This document shows, one piece after another, positions 47,932 to 58,783 of a stretch of DNA of 64,000 bases. The position numbers and the translations under genes are program-made. Location: assembly GCF_004005995.1 (NCBI RefSeq), contig NZ_CP034767.1:1736001-1800000 (forward strand), given 5' to 3'. Every line of letters begins with the position of its first letter. Position 1 is the first letter of the stretch. The DNA is from Devosia sp. 1566 (GTDB taxonomy: Bacteria; Pseudomonadota; Alphaproteobacteria; Rhizobiales; Devosiaceae). A model generated the notes under the pieces. It ran no database searches and was not told where the DNA came from. It saw only the letters and a program-made list of their open reading frames with translations.

Positions 47932-48282
47932 TTAGCTCTCCAGCGAAAGCGCAGCGGGCCCAATGGCCGGCAGGCTGGCAAGGGAAAAAGACAGGGCAGC
48001 TATTCCGGTGGGGACAGCGCGTGTGTTCGCCGCCCAACTACTCAGCATCAAGCCCAGAACAACAAAGACCAAAAAGGCAATCACGGCACGCTTATACACC
48101 CGATGCGGCAGGGCTCGAGCCCCGCCACGCACTTCGAGCGCACTGAACTTCCACCATCCGAAGGGGAACAGTGACGCCAGCCCGGGCTGGGCGGCGAGCC
48201 GCACCATTGCCATTGCCTGCACCACTGCAACGATCAGTGTCAGCAGCGCAAACAAGGCAACAACGCCCAGAAGGATGCTCAT
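47932..48282 (-). CDS. Small membrane protein of unknown function between pdhA and pdhB
   Basis: Hypothetical protein of 116 aa. A hydrophobic N-terminal helix (residues 2-25, ILLGVVALFALLTLIVAVVQ), a cytoplasmic or periplasmic loop with FPFGWWKFSALEVRGG and a basic patch PHRVYKRAV, then a second helix AVIAFLVFVVLGLMLSSWAA and a weakly hydrophobic tail. It starts 7 bp after pdhA and its stop is directly followed by the pdhB ATG, so it is co-translated with the complex. I do not recognise the family. The frame reads further upstream into pdhA but ATG 48282 gives a sensible protein. Confidence 0.72.
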   Translation of the reverse strand: MSILLGVVALFALLTLIVAVVQAMAMVRLAAQPGLASLFPFGWWKFSALEVRGGARALPHRVYKRAVIAFLVFVVLGLMLSSWAANTRAVPTGIAALSFSLASLPAIGPAALSLES

Positions 48283-48289
48283 CCGAGCC

Positions 48290-49309
48290 TCAGGCCGAAA
48301 CGGTGACGTCGGTCCAGAGCTCGGCGGCATCCGGCTCGGGATCATTGGTCGCAAAATCGGCGGCCTCGCTGACGATGGCGCGAATTTCGCTCTCCAGTGT
48401 CTTGAGCGTTTCTTCCGTTGCCAAGCCGCCTTCCAGCAGGCGAGCACGGACCTGCTCGATGGGATCACGCTCCTGGCGGTACTTGGTGACCTCGTCCTTG
48501 CTGCGGTACTTCGCGGGATCCGACATCGAGTGGCCGCGATAGCGGTAGGTCAGCATTTCGAGGATGTAGGGCCCCTTCCCCGAGCGGGCATGCTCGATGG
48601 CGCGCTTGGCTGCATCGTAAACCAGCCGCACATCCATGCCATCCACCTGCTCGCCGGGGATGTCGAAGCTCAGGCCGCGCTTGGAAAGGTTCGTGGTGGC
48701 GGCAGCCCGTTCAAGCGAGGTGCCCATTGCGTATTTGTTGTTCTCGATGATGAACACCACCGGCAGGTTCCAGAGCTTGGCCATATTGAAGCTCTCATAG
48801 ACCTGACCCTGATTGGCGGCGCCGTCGCCGAAATAGGCAAGGCTCACCGAATTATCGCCCCGGTACTTGGCAGCAAATGCCAGGCCAGCACCCAGTGACA
48901 CCTGGGCGCCCACAATCCCGTTGCCACCGTAAAAGCGGTGCTCGTTGGAGAACATGTGCATCGAGCCGCCCTTGCCCTTAGACAAGCCCCCGCGGCGCCC
49001 GGTGAGCTCGGCCATGACACCCTTAGGGTCCAGCCCCATGACCAGCATGTGGCCGTGATCACGATAGCCGGTGATCTGCGCGTCCTTGCCCTTTTCGCTG
49101 GCCATGGTTACGCCGGTGACGACCGCTTCTTGGCCGATGTAAAGGTGGCAGAAGCCGCCGATCAGGCCCATGCCATACATCTGGCCGGCCTTTTCCTCGA
49201 AACGCCGGATCAACAGCATCTCGCGAAAGGCCTCGAGCTCCTGTTCTGCGCTGAACTGGGGAACATTGGATTGCGTCGTTGCCATGCCGGCTACACCCTT
49301 ACGCGCCAT
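48290..49309 (-). CDS. pdhA: Pyruvate dehydrogenase E1 component, alpha subunit
   Basis: 339 aa thiamine-diphosphate enzyme. FREMLLIRRFEEKAGQMYGM and GGFCHLYIGQEAVVTGVTMA open the family; the TPP/magnesium motif is YFGDGAANQGQVYESFNMAK ending in ENN; the phospho-loop-equivalent stretch is RYRGHSMSDPAKYRSKDE. ATG 49309 (GGAG 8 nt upstream) is preferred to ATG 49285 by family alignment. First gene of the pdhA-orf-pdhB-pdhC-SGNH-lpd operon. Confidence 0.97.
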   Translation of the reverse strand: MARKGVAGMATTQSNVPQFSAEQELEAFREMLLIRRFEEKAGQMYGMGLIGGFCHLYIGQEAVVTGVTMASEKGKDAQITGYRDHGHMLVMGLDPKGVMAELTGRRGGLSKGKGGSMHMFSNEHRFYGGNGIVGAQVSLGAGLAFAAKYRGDNSVSLAYFGDGAANQGQVYESFNMAKLWNLPVVFIIENNKYAMGTSLERAAATTNLSKRGLSFDIPGEQVDGMDVRLVYDAAKRAIEHARSGKGPYILEMLTYRYRGHSMSDPAKYRSKDEVTKYRQERDPIEQVRARLLEGGLATEETLKTLESEIRAIVSEAADFATNDPEPDAAELWTDVTVSA

Positions 49310-49423
49310 ATCAAGCGCTCCGCTATGAGGGGAAAAACACGCTTGGCCAAGTTGGCCACAGAACCGCAAGTTAACGCAAGCGGCCACGCTACGGCAAGCC
49401 CGCCAGGCTGCCGCCGGCACAGG

Positions 49424-49822
49424 CTACAAGGTTGTTTCTGCGTTCAAAATTCCGTTTAACCTATCCTCGGTTATTTCGTCGAATGAACCGGATAGTGGTT
49501 TACCTGTGCGCGGATCCACCATCACGATGATGTCCGCTTCGTTCGCCATGTTCAGCATTGCACGGGCGCGCTCAGTGACCAGGTCTGGGTCCAGGCGGCG
49601 CGTGTCCATAAGGGTCGCGCGGTGCTTATAGGCGTCGATTTCAGCCTGCAAAGCGGAGGATGTGTTCTTCAGGACGTCGATGTCGGCCAAGATCTGTGCG
49701 CGGCTTTCGATGCCGAACTGCCCTCCAATGGCAGAAAAGCCCAGATAGCCCTGGAACGCGAGCAACGCTGCGGTCAGGCCAAGTGGGCGCCAGAATGGGG
49801 GTCGCTTGAGACGAGTCGGCAT
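49424..49822 (-). CDS. ftsB: Septum formation initiator / FtsB-like cell division protein
   Basis: Bitopic membrane protein of 132 aa: one N-terminal helix (LGLTAALLAFQGYLGFSA), then a coiled-coil region of about 50-80 residues (LADIDVLKNTSSALQAEIDA) and a DPDLVTERARAMLNMA segment typical of FtsB/DivIC. Works with FtsL and FtsQ at the septum. Lies 114 bp upstream of pdhA, a conserved neighbourhood, although enolase, the usual gene before it, is not here. Confidence 0.9.
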   Translation of the reverse strand: MPTRLKRPPFWRPLGLTAALLAFQGYLGFSAIGGQFGIESRAQILADIDVLKNTSSALQAEIDAYKHRATLMDTRRLDPDLVTERARAMLNMANEADIIVMVDPRTGKPLSGSFDEITEDRLNGILNAETTL

Positions 49823-49915
49823 AAGGGCCAGCTGCTGTTGAACGGCACGATCATGCGCCAGCAGGGCTTAATGACAGGTTGCGATGCCGGTGCAATTCCA
49901 AGGTGCGATGGGCCA

Positions 49916-49942
49916 GCGAGGGGAGCACCTCGCCCCCTCGCT
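49916..49942 (-). terminator. Hairpin after maeB, possible terminator
   Basis: AGCGAGGG (49916-49923) and CCCTCGCT (49935-49942) form an 8-bp stem with an 11-base loop, 48 bp after the maeB stop on the minus strand. There is no T-run, so termination is only a possibility. Confidence 0.4.
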
Positions 49943-49989
49943 AACCGTCGGCCTACAATCTTCCCCGCTGACTTGTTTCGACGGCGGAA

Positions 49990-52284
49990 CTACTGATCCG
50001 ATTCCGTCATCCCAATCGCCTCGGTCGCCGCGATCGCGGCCATATTCACGATACCGCGGCTGGTGGTCGAAGGCGCCAGAATATGGGCGGGTGCCTTGGG
50101 CCCCATCAGGATGGGTCCAACGGAAAGCGCATTGTTCATTTCCTTGAGCAGCGTCATCGACAGATTGGCGGCGTCGAGATTGGGGAAGATCAACAGGTTG
50201 GCTTCCCCACGCAGGATCGTGTCGGGGATATAGCGTTCGCGCAACTCCTCATTGAGCGCCAGATCCCCCTGCATTTCGCCTTCAACGATCATCTCGGGCG
50301 CGACGGCCTTGAGCTTCTGGTAAGCCGCCCGCATTTTGAAGGCGCTGTCGCCGTCACGCGAGCCGAAGTTTGAATAGCTGAGCAGCGCTACTCGCGCTTC
50401 GATATTAAAGCGCTTGAGGTGATTGCGAGCCTGGAGAGCAATCCCTACGATCTCGTCAGGTGTTGGGTCCATGTTGACATAGGTGTCAGCCAGGAAGAAT
50501 GCGCCGCGTGGCATGATCAGCATGGAGAGAGCCGAAACATCGCTCACCCCGTCCTGCAGGCCAATTACCGAACGGATGTCGCGGACATGCTTGATAAACC
50601 GACCCTGCAAACCACAGATCAGTGCGTCCGCCTCGCCCCGCTGGACTGCCAGTGCCCCGATCACCGTGGTGTTGGTGCGCACCACCTGACGGGCGGTGTC
50701 CGGCGTCACCCCGTCGCGACCCACCAGCGAATGGAAGAGCGAAACATAGTCGCGATAGCGCGGATCGTCTTCGGGGTTGATCACCTCGAAATCGTCCCCG
50801 GGTCGAAGATTGAGGCCGAAGCGCTCGATGCGTGCTTCGATCACGGCCGGGCGCCCGATCAGAATGGGGCGCGCGATCCGGTCTTCCAGCAGCACCTGGG
50901 TAGCCCGCAAAACGCGTTCGTCCTCGCCGTCGGCAAAAGCAATGCGTTTGTTCTGGCCCTGGGCCCGATCAATGATCGGCTTCATTACGAGGCCGGAGCG
51001 GAACACAAAGCGATTGAGGCTATCGCGATAGGCTCCAAAGTCTTCGATAGGCCGCTTGGCCACGCCCGAATCCATTGCGGCGCGCGCGACAGCCGGGGCA
51101 ATGCGCAGGATCAGGCGCTGATCGAATGGGTTGGGAATAATGTGCTCAGGACCATACACGGCCGGCGCACCCGAAGGCGATACTTCGAGCCCCGGCTCAT
51201 GGGCGAGCTTGGCAATGGCACGCACCGCCGCAAGCTTCATTTCCTCGTTGATGGTTGTCGCGCCCACGTCCAGCGCACCCCGGAAGATGAACGGGAAGCA
51301 CAGCACGTTGTTGACTTGGTTGGGGTAGTCCGACCGGCCGGTGCAGACCATAGCATCGGGACGCGTAGCTTTTGCCACCTCGGGCATGATCTCGGGATTG
51401 GGATTAGCCAGCGCCAGGATCAAGGGCTTGGGCGCCATCTTCTCGAGCATCTCTGGGCGAAGCGCCCCAGCGGCGGAGAGCCCCAGGAACACGTCGGCGC
51501 CGTCGATGACTTCAGCCAGGCTTGTGGCGTCGCTGACGCGCCGGAATTGACCGCGCCACTTGTCGTTGACGTCGTTGCGCTTGTGGGTGACGAGGCCGTC
51601 CTTGTCCGCAACCCAGATGTTCTCGTGCTTGGCGCCGAGCGCCACCAGCACATTGAGGCAGGCAATGGCCGCGGCCCCTGCCCCCGAGGTGCAGATCTTG
51701 ACGTCCTCGATGCGCTTGCCAGCCAGTTCAAGGCCGTTGAGCACCGCAGCACCCACAATGATGGCAGTGCCGTGCTGGTCGTCGTGGAACACCGGAATGG
51801 GCATGCGCTCGCGCAGGGTTTCCTCGATCTCAAAGCAATCGGGCGCGCGGATGTCTTCGAGGTTGATGCCACCAAAGGTGGGCCACAGCGGCGCCACGGC
51901 CTCGATGAACTTGCCCGGATTGATCTCGTCGATCTCGAGGTCAAAGACGTCGATGCCGGCGAACTTTTTGAACAGGACCGCCTTGCCTTCCATCACCGGC
52001 TTGGAAGCGAGTGCGCCGATATTGCCCAGGCCCAGCACTGCTGTGCCGTTGGAAATCACCGCCACGAGGTTCTGCCGGGAGGTATAGCGCGAGACCGCGT
52101 CGGGGTTCTGCGCGATTTCCTCGCAAGGCGCCGCAACGCCAGGAGAATAAGCGAGTGCCAGATCGCGCTGGTTGCCTAGGGGCTTGGTGGGCTGAATCTC
52201 AAGCTTGCCCGGCTTGGGATATTCGTGGAAGTGAAGTGCCGCTTCGCGCAAGGCGCGACGCTGCTCGTTGATGTCCGTCGACAA
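49990..52284 (-). CDS. maeB: NADP-dependent malic enzyme (MaeB) with phosphotransacetylase-like domain
   Basis: 764 aa. The malic domain is residues 1 to about 430: [20 protein letters not shown], the Tyr of [36 protein letters not shown] and [20 protein letters not shown]. The C-terminal 330 residues are a PTA-like domain that is usually regulatory (acetyl-CoA) rather than catalytic. TTG 52284 with GGAGGA 8 nt upstream is the start; the open frame continues to 52593 but only over unrelated sequence. Converts malate to pyruvate, upstream of the pdh complex genes. Confidence 0.95.
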   Translation of the reverse strand: MSTDINEQRRALREAALHFHEYPKPGKLEIQPTKPLGNQRDLALAYSPGVAAPCEEIAQNPDAVSRYTSRQNLVAVISNGTAVLGLGNIGALASKPVMEGKAVLFKKFAGIDVFDLEIDEINPGKFIEAVAPLWPTFGGINLEDIRAPDCFEIEETLRERMPIPVFHDDQHGTAIIVGAAVLNGLELAGKRIEDVKICTSGAGAAAIACLNVLVALGAKHENIWVADKDGLVTHKRNDVNDKWRGQFRRVSDATSLAEVIDGADVFLGLSAAGALRPEMLEKMAPKPLILALANPNPEIMPEVAKATRPDAMVCTGRSDYPNQVNNVLCFPFIFRGALDVGATTINEEMKLAAVRAIAKLAHEPGLEVSPSGAPAVYGPEHIIPNPFDQRLILRIAPAVARAAMDSGVAKRPIEDFGAYRDSLNRFVFRSGLVMKPIIDRAQGQNKRIAFADGEDERVLRATQVLLEDRIARPILIGRPAVIEARIERFGLNLRPGDDFEVINPEDDPRYRDYVSLFHSLVGRDGVTPDTARQVVRTNTTVIGALAVQRGEADALICGLQGRFIKHVRDIRSVIGLQDGVSDVSALSMLIMPRGAFFLADTYVNMDPTPDEIVGIALQARNHLKRFNIEARVALLSYSNFGSRDGDSAFKMRAAYQKLKAVAPEMIVEGEMQGDLALNEELRERYIPDTILRGEANLLIFPNLDAANLSMTLLKEMNNALSVGPILMGPKAPAHILAPSTTSRGIVNMAAIAATEAIGMTESDQ

Positions 52285-52393
52285 TCCCGTCTCCTCCGAG
52301 GTGGATTCCCGGCCATCGGGGCCGGCTGGCGCGTTCGTGCCACCATTCAGCGCACTTGAAAAGGGCGAATGACCCCGATTACGCTTAAGCACC

Positions 52394-53995
52394 CTATGCG
52401 GCGTCGGCAACGAGGCCGGGTGTCCTGCTTGGCGGGATGGTCGCCTGGTGCAGGGCGAGGGCGAGTTCCTTGAATGCTTCGGCGCGCAGGGCTGGCGAAA
52501 AGATGAAACCCTGCGCCTGCAGCACGCCGTGGGCGCGAAGGTAGAGGGCCTGGGCCTCCGTCTCGACGCCCTCGGCCACAATCTCGCACTCAAGGTCGCG
52601 AGCCATGGCGATCAAGCCGTCCAGTACGGGCACATTGGTGGTTCCCGGTTTGATCATGTCGATAAAGACGCGGTCGATCTTGATGACATCGACGCCCAGC
52701 GTCTGCAGATAAGCCAGATTGGAGTGTCCGGTGCCGGCGTCGTCCATGGCCAGGCGAGCGCCAAGGGCATGCAGCCCGGCAATAACGCTATGGGCCTGCT
52801 GGGAATTGCCGAGCGGTTTGCGCTCAGTGATTTCGAACACCAATTGCCGGAAATCGACGGCTGATCCCCCAAAAATCGCTTGGACATCTTCAACGATGGA
52901 GCCGTCGCGGAAATGTCCTTCAAACAGATTGATGGAGATCTTGAGCTCGGGCATGAGGGTGCAAAGCTCCCCGAGGTCGTATTTGACCTGCTGCATCAGC
53001 GACAAGGTCATGGGAATGGCCAAGCCCGAGGATTCGGCATAATCGATGAAGGCGCCAGGGGAAACGATCTCTCCGCTGCGCTTTTGCCAGCGGCACAGCA
53101 CCTCGCAGCCGACCAGTTCGCCGGTCCGCAAATTGATCACCGGCTGGTAACATGGCCGCATTTCGCCTCGCGCGATTGCCCGCTCAAGCTCGAAGCCCGA
53201 TACGCGCGAATGCCGCACCGAGTGGATGGCGAGGATCAAAAAGGCCGCGCTCATCAGGCAGGCAATGACGGTAAAGCTGACATCCAGATCGGCATAACCC
53301 GCCCGCACGGTCGCGAACGGCACTGCCGACTCAACCTTGATCGGCAATTGGCCGGCAAACCCCTGGCTGAAGATGAACTGGTCAGCGGATGCGCGCCCCT
53401 CGAACGGCTTGGGATCACCGATGGTCGCAACGGGGTTACCATCAGCCAGCAGGACCCGGATCATGCCGCCGGCAGGAATGGCCCGTTCGAGCCCTTCAGT
53501 CGTGGCTCCGATCAACGGCACAAAGACCGAGACGATGCGCTCGGACCCGGAAGAACGGCTGATCTGGAGGGCCGGCAGGGCAATATCGCCCATGCTCACC
53601 ACGCGTATGGTTTCGCCCTCCTCGCCTGTCGGTAGGGCTGCGGACAAGGGCGAATAGCGGACGGTCCGACCGAAGGCCGCGCAGTACTGAACCGCGTCGC
53701 TGTTCTCGACCAGCACCTGCTTAAGGCTGAAGCTTGCTTCAATGGCGCGCTCGATGCTGGCCAGGAAAGTCGGGGTGCAGGTCGAGCGGTTTTCCGCAGA
53801 AATGCGATCGAGACTAGCGAGTGCGTCGGCTACCCCGGTCTCGATGGAGCGGGTCACCGCCGCAACGGAACGGCCCGCTATGTCGGTCTCTTTCACCCGG
53901 ACATAGGCATCCAGCAGATGGTCCACCGCTGCGATGGGCACAAAGGCCAGCATCGCACCAAGCAACATGAGTATATGGGGGTATTTCGTTCTCAA
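52394..53995 (-). CDS. EAL-domain cyclic-di-GMP phosphodiesterase with CSS-like periplasmic sensor
   Basis: 533 aa. Helix 1 (residues 8-30), a periplasmic region of about 210 aa with two cysteines (Cys73, Cys105) as in CSS-motif sensors, helix 2 (240-260) and an EAL domain. The EAL triplet reads EVL (Glu298), and the DDFGTG loop reads DDAGTG, but the metal and catalytic residues are otherwise present: NLFEGHF, FEITERK, IKIDRVFID, AEGVETEAQ and AQGFIFSPA. Active phosphodiesterase is likely. CSS proteins are redox-regulated through the disulfide. No GGDEF domain. Confidence 0.92.
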   Translation of the reverse strand: MRTKYPHILMLLGAMLAFVPIAAVDHLLDAYVRVKETDIAGRSVAAVTRSIETGVADALASLDRISAENRSTCTPTFLASIERAIEASFSLKQVLVENSDAVQYCAAFGRTVRYSPLSAALPTGEEGETIRVVSMGDIALPALQISRSSGSERIVSVFVPLIGATTEGLERAIPAGGMIRVLLADGNPVATIGDPKPFEGRASADQFIFSQGFAGQLPIKVESAVPFATVRAGYADLDVSFTVIACLMSAAFLILAIHSVRHSRVSGFELERAIARGEMRPCYQPVINLRTGELVGCEVLCRWQKRSGEIVSPGAFIDYAESSGLAIPMTLSLMQQVKYDLGELCTLMPELKISINLFEGHFRDGSIVEDVQAIFGGSAVDFRQLVFEITERKPLGNSQQAHSVIAGLHALGARLAMDDAGTGHSNLAYLQTLGVDVIKIDRVFIDMIKPGTTNVPVLDGLIAMARDLECEIVAEGVETEAQALYLRAHGVLQAQGFIFSPALRAEAFKELALALHQATIPPSRTPGLVADAA

Positions 53996-54070
53996 GGCGC
54001 GCCCGGCCCAAACTGGAGAGCCTTGAATATCAAGCCGCGCTTAATGGCTACTTAAGTCCAGCGCCGATAG

Positions 54071-54094
54071 CCGGGCAGTCTTGCGACTGCCCGG
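54071..54094 (-). terminator. Probable terminator after aspS
   Basis: CCGGGCAGTC-TTGC-GACTGCCCGG, a perfect 10-bp stem with a 4-base loop, 10 bp beyond the aspS stop on the minus strand. No T-run follows, so it may be Rho-assisted or simply protect the 3' end. Confidence 0.6.
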
Positions 54095-54104
54095 GGGAAT
54101 GTCT

Positions 54105-55883
54105 TTATTTTTCCTGCACGTTGAGACGGATGCCGAGCTCGCGCAGCTGCTTGGCCGAAGCTGGGCTTGGCGCGCTCATCAGCAGATCTTCAGCCTGCTG
54201 GTTCATCGGGAACGCGGTGATCTCGCGCAGGTTCTGCGCGCCGCAGATCAGCATCACGATCCGGTCTACGCCAGCGGCCATGCCACCGTGAGGCGGCGCA
54301 CCATACTGGAAGGCGCGATACAGCCCGCCAAAGCGATCTTCCACGTCCTGGCGCGAAAGTCCCACCAGCTCGAAGGCCTTGACCATAGTCTCCGGTTCCT
54401 GGTTCCGGATGGAGCCGGACGCGATTTCGTAGCCGTTGCAGACCGCATCATACTGGTAGGCCTTGAGCGACAGCGGATCGGGCCCGTTAAGCCCTTCAAG
54501 CCCCCCCTGCGGCATGGAGAAGGGGTTGTGGGCGAAGTCGAGTTTCTTTTCTTCCTCGCTCCATTCATAGAACGGAAAGTCCACAATCCAGCACAGGGCA
54601 AACTGCTCAGTGTCAAGGAGGTTAAGCTCGGTGCCGACCCGCGTGCGCGCTTCGCCAGCAAAGCGATACATCTTCTCTGGGCGACCCAGCACAAAGAACA
54701 CAGCGTCGCCGTCCGCGAGGCCCAACTGGGTCCGGATAGCCGCTGTGCGTTCCTCGCCGATATTCTTGGCCACCGGGCCCGAGCCCTGACCGTCCTTGAA
54801 GAAGATGTAGCCCAAACCGGGCTGACCCTGGCTTTGCGCCCAGGCGTTCATGCGATCGCAAAACGCGCGCGAGCCGCCGGTCGGCGCCGGGATGGCCCAG
54901 ACCTCAACCTGGGGATCGGCTTCGATCTGGCCGGCAAAGACCTTGAAGCCCGATCCGGCGAAGTGCTCGGTGACGGACTGCATCTCAATGGGGTTGCGCA
55001 GATCGGGCTTGTCGGAGCCGTATTTGCGCAGCGCCACATCATAAGGGATGCGGGGGAATTTCTCAGTCACGCGCTTGCCGTCAGCAAACTCGGTGAAGAT
55101 GCCGCGCAGCACGGGCTCCATCGTGTCCCAGACATCTTCCTGGGTCACAAAGCTCATCTCGAGGTCGAGCTGATAAAACTCGCCAGGCAAGCGATCCGCG
55201 CGCGGATCCTCGTCGCGGAAGCAAGGCGCGATCTGGAAGTAGCGATCAAAGCCGGCCACCATCAGCAGCTGCTTGTACTGCTGGGGCGCCTGGGGCAAGG
55301 CGAAGAACTTGCCGGGGTGAATGCGGCTGGGCACCAGGAAATCGCGCGCGCCCTCGGGCGAGGAGGCGGTCAGGATGGGGGTCGAGAACTCGGTGAAGCC
55401 GATCCCCTCCATGGTGCGGCGCATATAGGAGATCACCTTGGTGCGCTTGACGATATTGGCGTGCAAGGTTTCACGGCGCAGATCGATGAAGCGATAGCGC
55501 AGCCGAACATCTTCTGGGTAGTCGGGTTCGCCGAAGACCGGCAGCGGCAGTTCGCGCGCGGCGGAAAGCACTTCAATCTCGCGAATGAACACCTCGATAT
55601 CGCCCGTGGGCAGATTCGGGTTCACGGCTGCGCCGTCGCGCAACTTAACTTCCCCGTCAATGCGGATCACCCACTCTGCGCGGACCTTCTCCGCGTCGGC
55701 AAAGGCCGGAGAATCAGGATCGATGACACATTGGGTGAGCCCGTAATGGTCGCGCAGATCGATAAACAGCAAGCCGCCGTGATCACGCACCCGATGCACC
55801 CACCCGCTCAGGCGCACCGTGTCGCCGGCCTGTTGCGCAGTCAGGGCACCGCAATTGTGCGAACGATAGCGATGTGTGGTCAT
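54105..55883 (-). CDS. aspS: Aspartyl-tRNA synthetase
   Basis: Class II synthetase of 592 aa. N-terminal OB-fold anticodon-binding domain ([20 protein letters not shown]), motif 2 region [18 protein letters not shown], the bacterial insertion domain in the middle and motif 3 [20 protein letters not shown]. Start ATG 55883 ([12 protein letters not shown]) fits the family; the frame extends upstream without homology. Divergent from rnd. Confidence 0.96.
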   Translation of the reverse strand: MTTHRYRSHNCGALTAQQAGDTVRLSGWVHRVRDHGGLLFIDLRDHYGLTQCVIDPDSPAFADAEKVRAEWVIRIDGEVKLRDGAAVNPNLPTGDIEVFIREIEVLSAARELPLPVFGEPDYPEDVRLRYRFIDLRRETLHANIVKRTKVISYMRRTMEGIGFTEFSTPILTASSPEGARDFLVPSRIHPGKFFALPQAPQQYKQLLMVAGFDRYFQIAPCFRDEDPRADRLPGEFYQLDLEMSFVTQEDVWDTMEPVLRGIFTEFADGKRVTEKFPRIPYDVALRKYGSDKPDLRNPIEMQSVTEHFAGSGFKVFAGQIEADPQVEVWAIPAPTGGSRAFCDRMNAWAQSQGQPGLGYIFFKDGQGSGPVAKNIGEERTAAIRTQLGLADGDAVFFVLGRPEKMYRFAGEARTRVGTELNLLDTEQFALCWIVDFPFYEWSEEEKKLDFAHNPFSMPQGGLEGLNGPDPLSLKAYQYDAVCNGYEIASGSIRNQEPETMVKAFELVGLSRQDVEDRFGGLYRAFQYGAPPHGGMAAGVDRIVMLICGAQNLREITAFPMNQQAEDLLMSAPSPASAKQLRELGIRLNVQEK

Positions 55884-56071
55884 AGCAAACTCTGAAAAAC
55901 TGGCCGGAAATTGGGGGGGAAAAGCGCATGGGCGCGGTTCGATGTCAAGAAGCACCGCCCGCCGTTCCGCGGATGGCTTCGCGGGGAGAACTCTGCGGTC
56001 GCATTCAGGTATGGAGTGGGCTAGGCTCACCTGCTAGAAACAATCGTGACTATTTCAAGACGGACCTCGGT

Positions 56072-57244
56072 ATGAACCTTGTAGTTTCCACAGGCGTGCT
56101 GGCCGCTTTTTGCGAGCGGGCCGCCAAGTTCGATTTCGTCACTGTTGACACCGAGTTCCTGCGAGAGACTACTTACTGGCCGAAGCTGTGCCTTATTCAG
56201 GCCGCTACGGACGATGAAGCGGTTTTGATCGATCCACTGGCGGCTGACCTTGATCTGTCTCCTTTTTTCGAGCTGTTGGCCAACCCCGACGTTATCAAGG
56301 TCTTCCATGCTGCCCGGCAAGACATTGAGATTTTCGTCAAGCTGACCGGCAAGGTCCCCAACAACATTTTCGACACGCAGATTGCGGCCAGCGTCTGCGG
56401 CTTTGGCGACTCTGTGTCCTATGACAACCTGGTGCGCTCGATCACCAATATCGAATTGGACAAGTCTTCCCGCTTCACCGACTGGGCAGCGCGTCCCCTG
56501 AGCGAGAAACAACAGGTATACGCGCTGGCCGATGTGACACATCTGCGTGACGTTTATCGCGAGCTGCGCAAGCAGGTTGATGCCACTGGCCGCTGGGACT
56601 GGGTCGAGGACGAACTCGGGGTGCTGCGCAGCATCGACACCTATGTCGTTCAGCCTGAGCACGCCTGGGAACGGCTCAAGATGAAGATCAACCGGCCGCG
56701 CGACCTCGCTGCGTTGCAGCGCCTGGCGGCGTGGCGGGAACGCCGGGCGCAGGATAGCGACCAGCCACGCAGCCGTGTTCTCAAGGACGATATGCTGTTT
56801 GATCTGGCCATGCAGCGTCCACTGACGCCAGACGCGTTTGAAAAGCTGCGCACGGTCCCACGCGGGTTTGGCCGGAGCGCGACCGCAGCTGAATTGATGG
56901 CGTTGCTCAAGGAAGTGGAAGCTCTGCCCAAGGCAGAGCTGCCTGCTGTGGCCGAACGCTACCGGGGCCCCTCTCCTAAAGGCGCTGTGGGCGATCTGAT
57001 CCGGGTGCTGCTGAAATCAGTGGCCGACGAGCACGGCGTCGCCGCGCGGATCATCGCCACCTCAGACGAGATCGACGCCCTGGTGTTGGACGACGATGCC
57101 GATGTGCCGGCCCTCAAGGGTTGGCGGCGCAAACTGTTTGGTGAAAAGGCGCTCGACATCAAGCATGGGCGGATCGGCCTCGTGGCGACCAACAAGGGCG
57201 TGCGGGAAATCGTGGTGCGGCCGCGCGCTGCTGCCGCCGAATAG
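56072..57244 (+). CDS. rnd: Ribonuclease D
   Basis: 3'-5' exoribonuclease of 390 aa for tRNA maturation. DEDD catalytic residues: FVTVDTEFLRE (ExoI), VFHAARQDIEIFVKL (ExoII) and YALADVTHLRDVYREL (ExoIII, DEDDy). HRDC domains follow from about residue 205. ATG 56072 is chosen because the family starts here (NLVVSTGVLAAF). Its stop abuts the stop of ppx with no gap. Confidence 0.95.
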   Translation: MNLVVSTGVLAAFCERAAKFDFVTVDTEFLRETTYWPKLCLIQAATDDEAVLIDPLAADLDLSPFFELLANPDVIKVFHAARQDIEIFVKLTGKVPNNIFDTQIAASVCGFGDSVSYDNLVRSITNIELDKSSRFTDWAARPLSEKQQVYALADVTHLRDVYRELRKQVDATGRWDWVEDELGVLRSIDTYVVQPEHAWERLKMKINRPRDLAALQRLAAWRERRAQDSDQPRSRVLKDDMLFDLAMQRPLTPDAFEKLRTVPRGFGRSATAAELMALLKEVEALPKAELPAVAERYRGPSPKGAVGDLIRVLLKSVADEHGVAARIIATSDEIDALVLDDDADVPALKGWRRKLFGEKALDIKHGRIGLVATNKGVREIVVRPRAAAAE

Positions 57245-58783
57245 CTATTGGACGCGCACGCGTGAGGTCTTGAACTCGGTCAGGCCGACAAACTGCTCAA
57301 AGCGGTTGCGCAGGTGTTCGGCATCCAGAAAGGCGAGGTCGCGCGGCAACACCAGCTGCAATTCATTGCCGTCAGCAGCCAGGCCGATGCGCTGCAGGAT
57401 GCCCGGCATCGCCGCAGTAATCGGGTAAGCCACCCGGAACAAGGCTCCAATCAATCGGGCCCGTGCGGTGCCTTCGGGCGATGCCAAGCCAAGCAGTGGC
57501 TGCGTGATGCCCTTGGTCTTGAGCCCGTTATATCGAACCGCGATAACCATGGCGAGGAACGCCCGCCCAGGATGGTCCACACCAGTCAAGCCCCCAAAGG
57601 CCACTGCATCTATGCTTTGCGAGCCCCGGTAGTCCGGATGAGCCCGCCAGCCGATATCGGCAAGAAGGCACGAGACGATCCGTAACCGCTTGTCAGTCTC
57701 GGTTTCTACGGTGCCGCTTACCGCGAAGAACTGGTCCGTGAACTCCATCAGGTCATTGGCATGGGACGGGGACCGCGACCGCAGCACGGATAGCTCTTCG
57801 GCGCCTTGAATCAGCGGATCAAGCGCACGCTCACGATTGTCGAGCATACCAAATAGATAGCCCTCGCGCACACCCAGCGCCGAAAACACGACTTCGTTGA
57901 ACTCACCGGCCTTTAGGACCTCACTGATCACGGCTGCGCCAAAGGGCACAAGCTCACGGCGGGAGGAACTGGCATTCTCGGCACCCGGATAGTGCTTGAG
58001 CGAGCCGTGCTCGACAATATCGGTGCACAGCTTGATCATGTCGTCCGCCGGCACCTTGTAGTGCTGCACCATCTGCAGGGGATAGTCGCGTTGGACCTGA
58101 TGCAGCTTGGCCAGCGTTCGCCAGGTGCCACCAATGGCAGCAAAGCTCCCGCCGGGCTTCTGCTGGGCAAGCGCGGATTTCCTCAGGCGATCACGGACAA
58201 GAGCTGCCGCCTTGGTGGGCGAGCCGTCGCTGTCGTCCTGCAGGCGGATCACGCCAAGCTCGAACGACTCGCCTTCCCGGTCGGAGCCATCGATGATGCG
58301 CGACAGCTCAAGGCTGCCGCCCCCCAGATCGCCTACAATGCCGTCAAAATCTGGAATGCCTGCGACCACACCAAGGCCGGCGAAATGGGCTTCCTGCTCA
58401 CCCGTCAGCACTTGCACAGGACTGTCGATGATGGCTTCAACGGCGGTGACGAATGCCTCCCGGTTCGCCGCATCGCGCACGGCAGATGTTGCGAGCACAT
58501 AGACCTTGCCAACTCGCATCATGCGCGTGACCAGGGCAAAGCGTTTGATTGCCTCCAACGCCTGGGCGACATTGGCGTCAGCCAGGCGCCCCGACTTGGC
58601 AATGCCACGGCCGAGAGCGCAGGAGGCCTTTTCATTGTAGAGCGGCGTCAAGGCGCGGGCGTGACGTTCATAAACAACGAGTCGTACGGAGTTGGACCCG
58701 ATGTCGAGCACTGCTACTGGCCGAGCGCCCTTGATCCTCCCCTGAGCGGTGGGATCGGCATCTACGCCCCAAAACTGGTTCAA
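57245..58783 (-). CDS. ppx: Exopolyphosphatase Ppx/GppA family
   Basis: 512 aa. Sugar-kinase/Hsp70-like fold with phosphate loop 1 [28 protein letters not shown] and loop 2 [15 protein letters not shown]. The C-terminal HD-like half from about residue 320 is as in long Ppx proteins. It hydrolyses polyphosphate or (p)ppGpp-related substrates. The start is TTG 58783, overlapping the ppk stop (TTGA), so ppk and ppx are translated together. Confidence 0.94.
   Translation of the reverse strand: MNQFWGVDADPTAQGRIKGARPVAVLDIGSNSVRLVVYERHARALTPLYNEKASCALGRGIAKSGRLADANVAQALEAIKRFALVTRMMRVGKVYVLATSAVRDAANREAFVTAVEAIIDSPVQVLTGEQEAHFAGLGVVAGIPDFDGIVGDLGGGSLELSRIIDGSDREGESFELGVIRLQDDSDGSPTKAAALVRDRLRKSALAQQKPGGSFAAIGGTWRTLAKLHQVQRDYPLQMVQHYKVPADDMIKLCTDIVEHGSLKHYPGAENASSSRRELVPFGAAVISEVLKAGEFNEVVFSALGVREGYLFGMLDNRERALDPLIQGAEELSVLRSRSPSHANDLMEFTDQFFAVSGTVETETDKRLRIVSCLLADIGWRAHPDYRGSQSIDAVAFGGLTGVDHPGRAFLAMVIAVRYNGLKTKGITQPLLGLASPEGTARARLIGALFRVAYPITAAMPGILQRIGLAADGNELQLVLPRDLAFLDAEHLRNRFEQFVGLTEFKTSRVRVQ

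Noticed and set aside
48283..48468. N-terminal extension of the small pdh-operon membrane protein
   Set aside because: It overlaps the pdhA coding end in another frame and is Arg/Ser/Pro-rich without helices; the start at 48282 gives a clean membrane protein.
52285..52593. N-terminal extension of maeB to 52593
   Set aside because: The extra hundred residues are Arg/Pro-rich, partly antisense to the EAL gene, and unrelated to malic enzymes; TTG 52284 with GGAGGA fits the family length.
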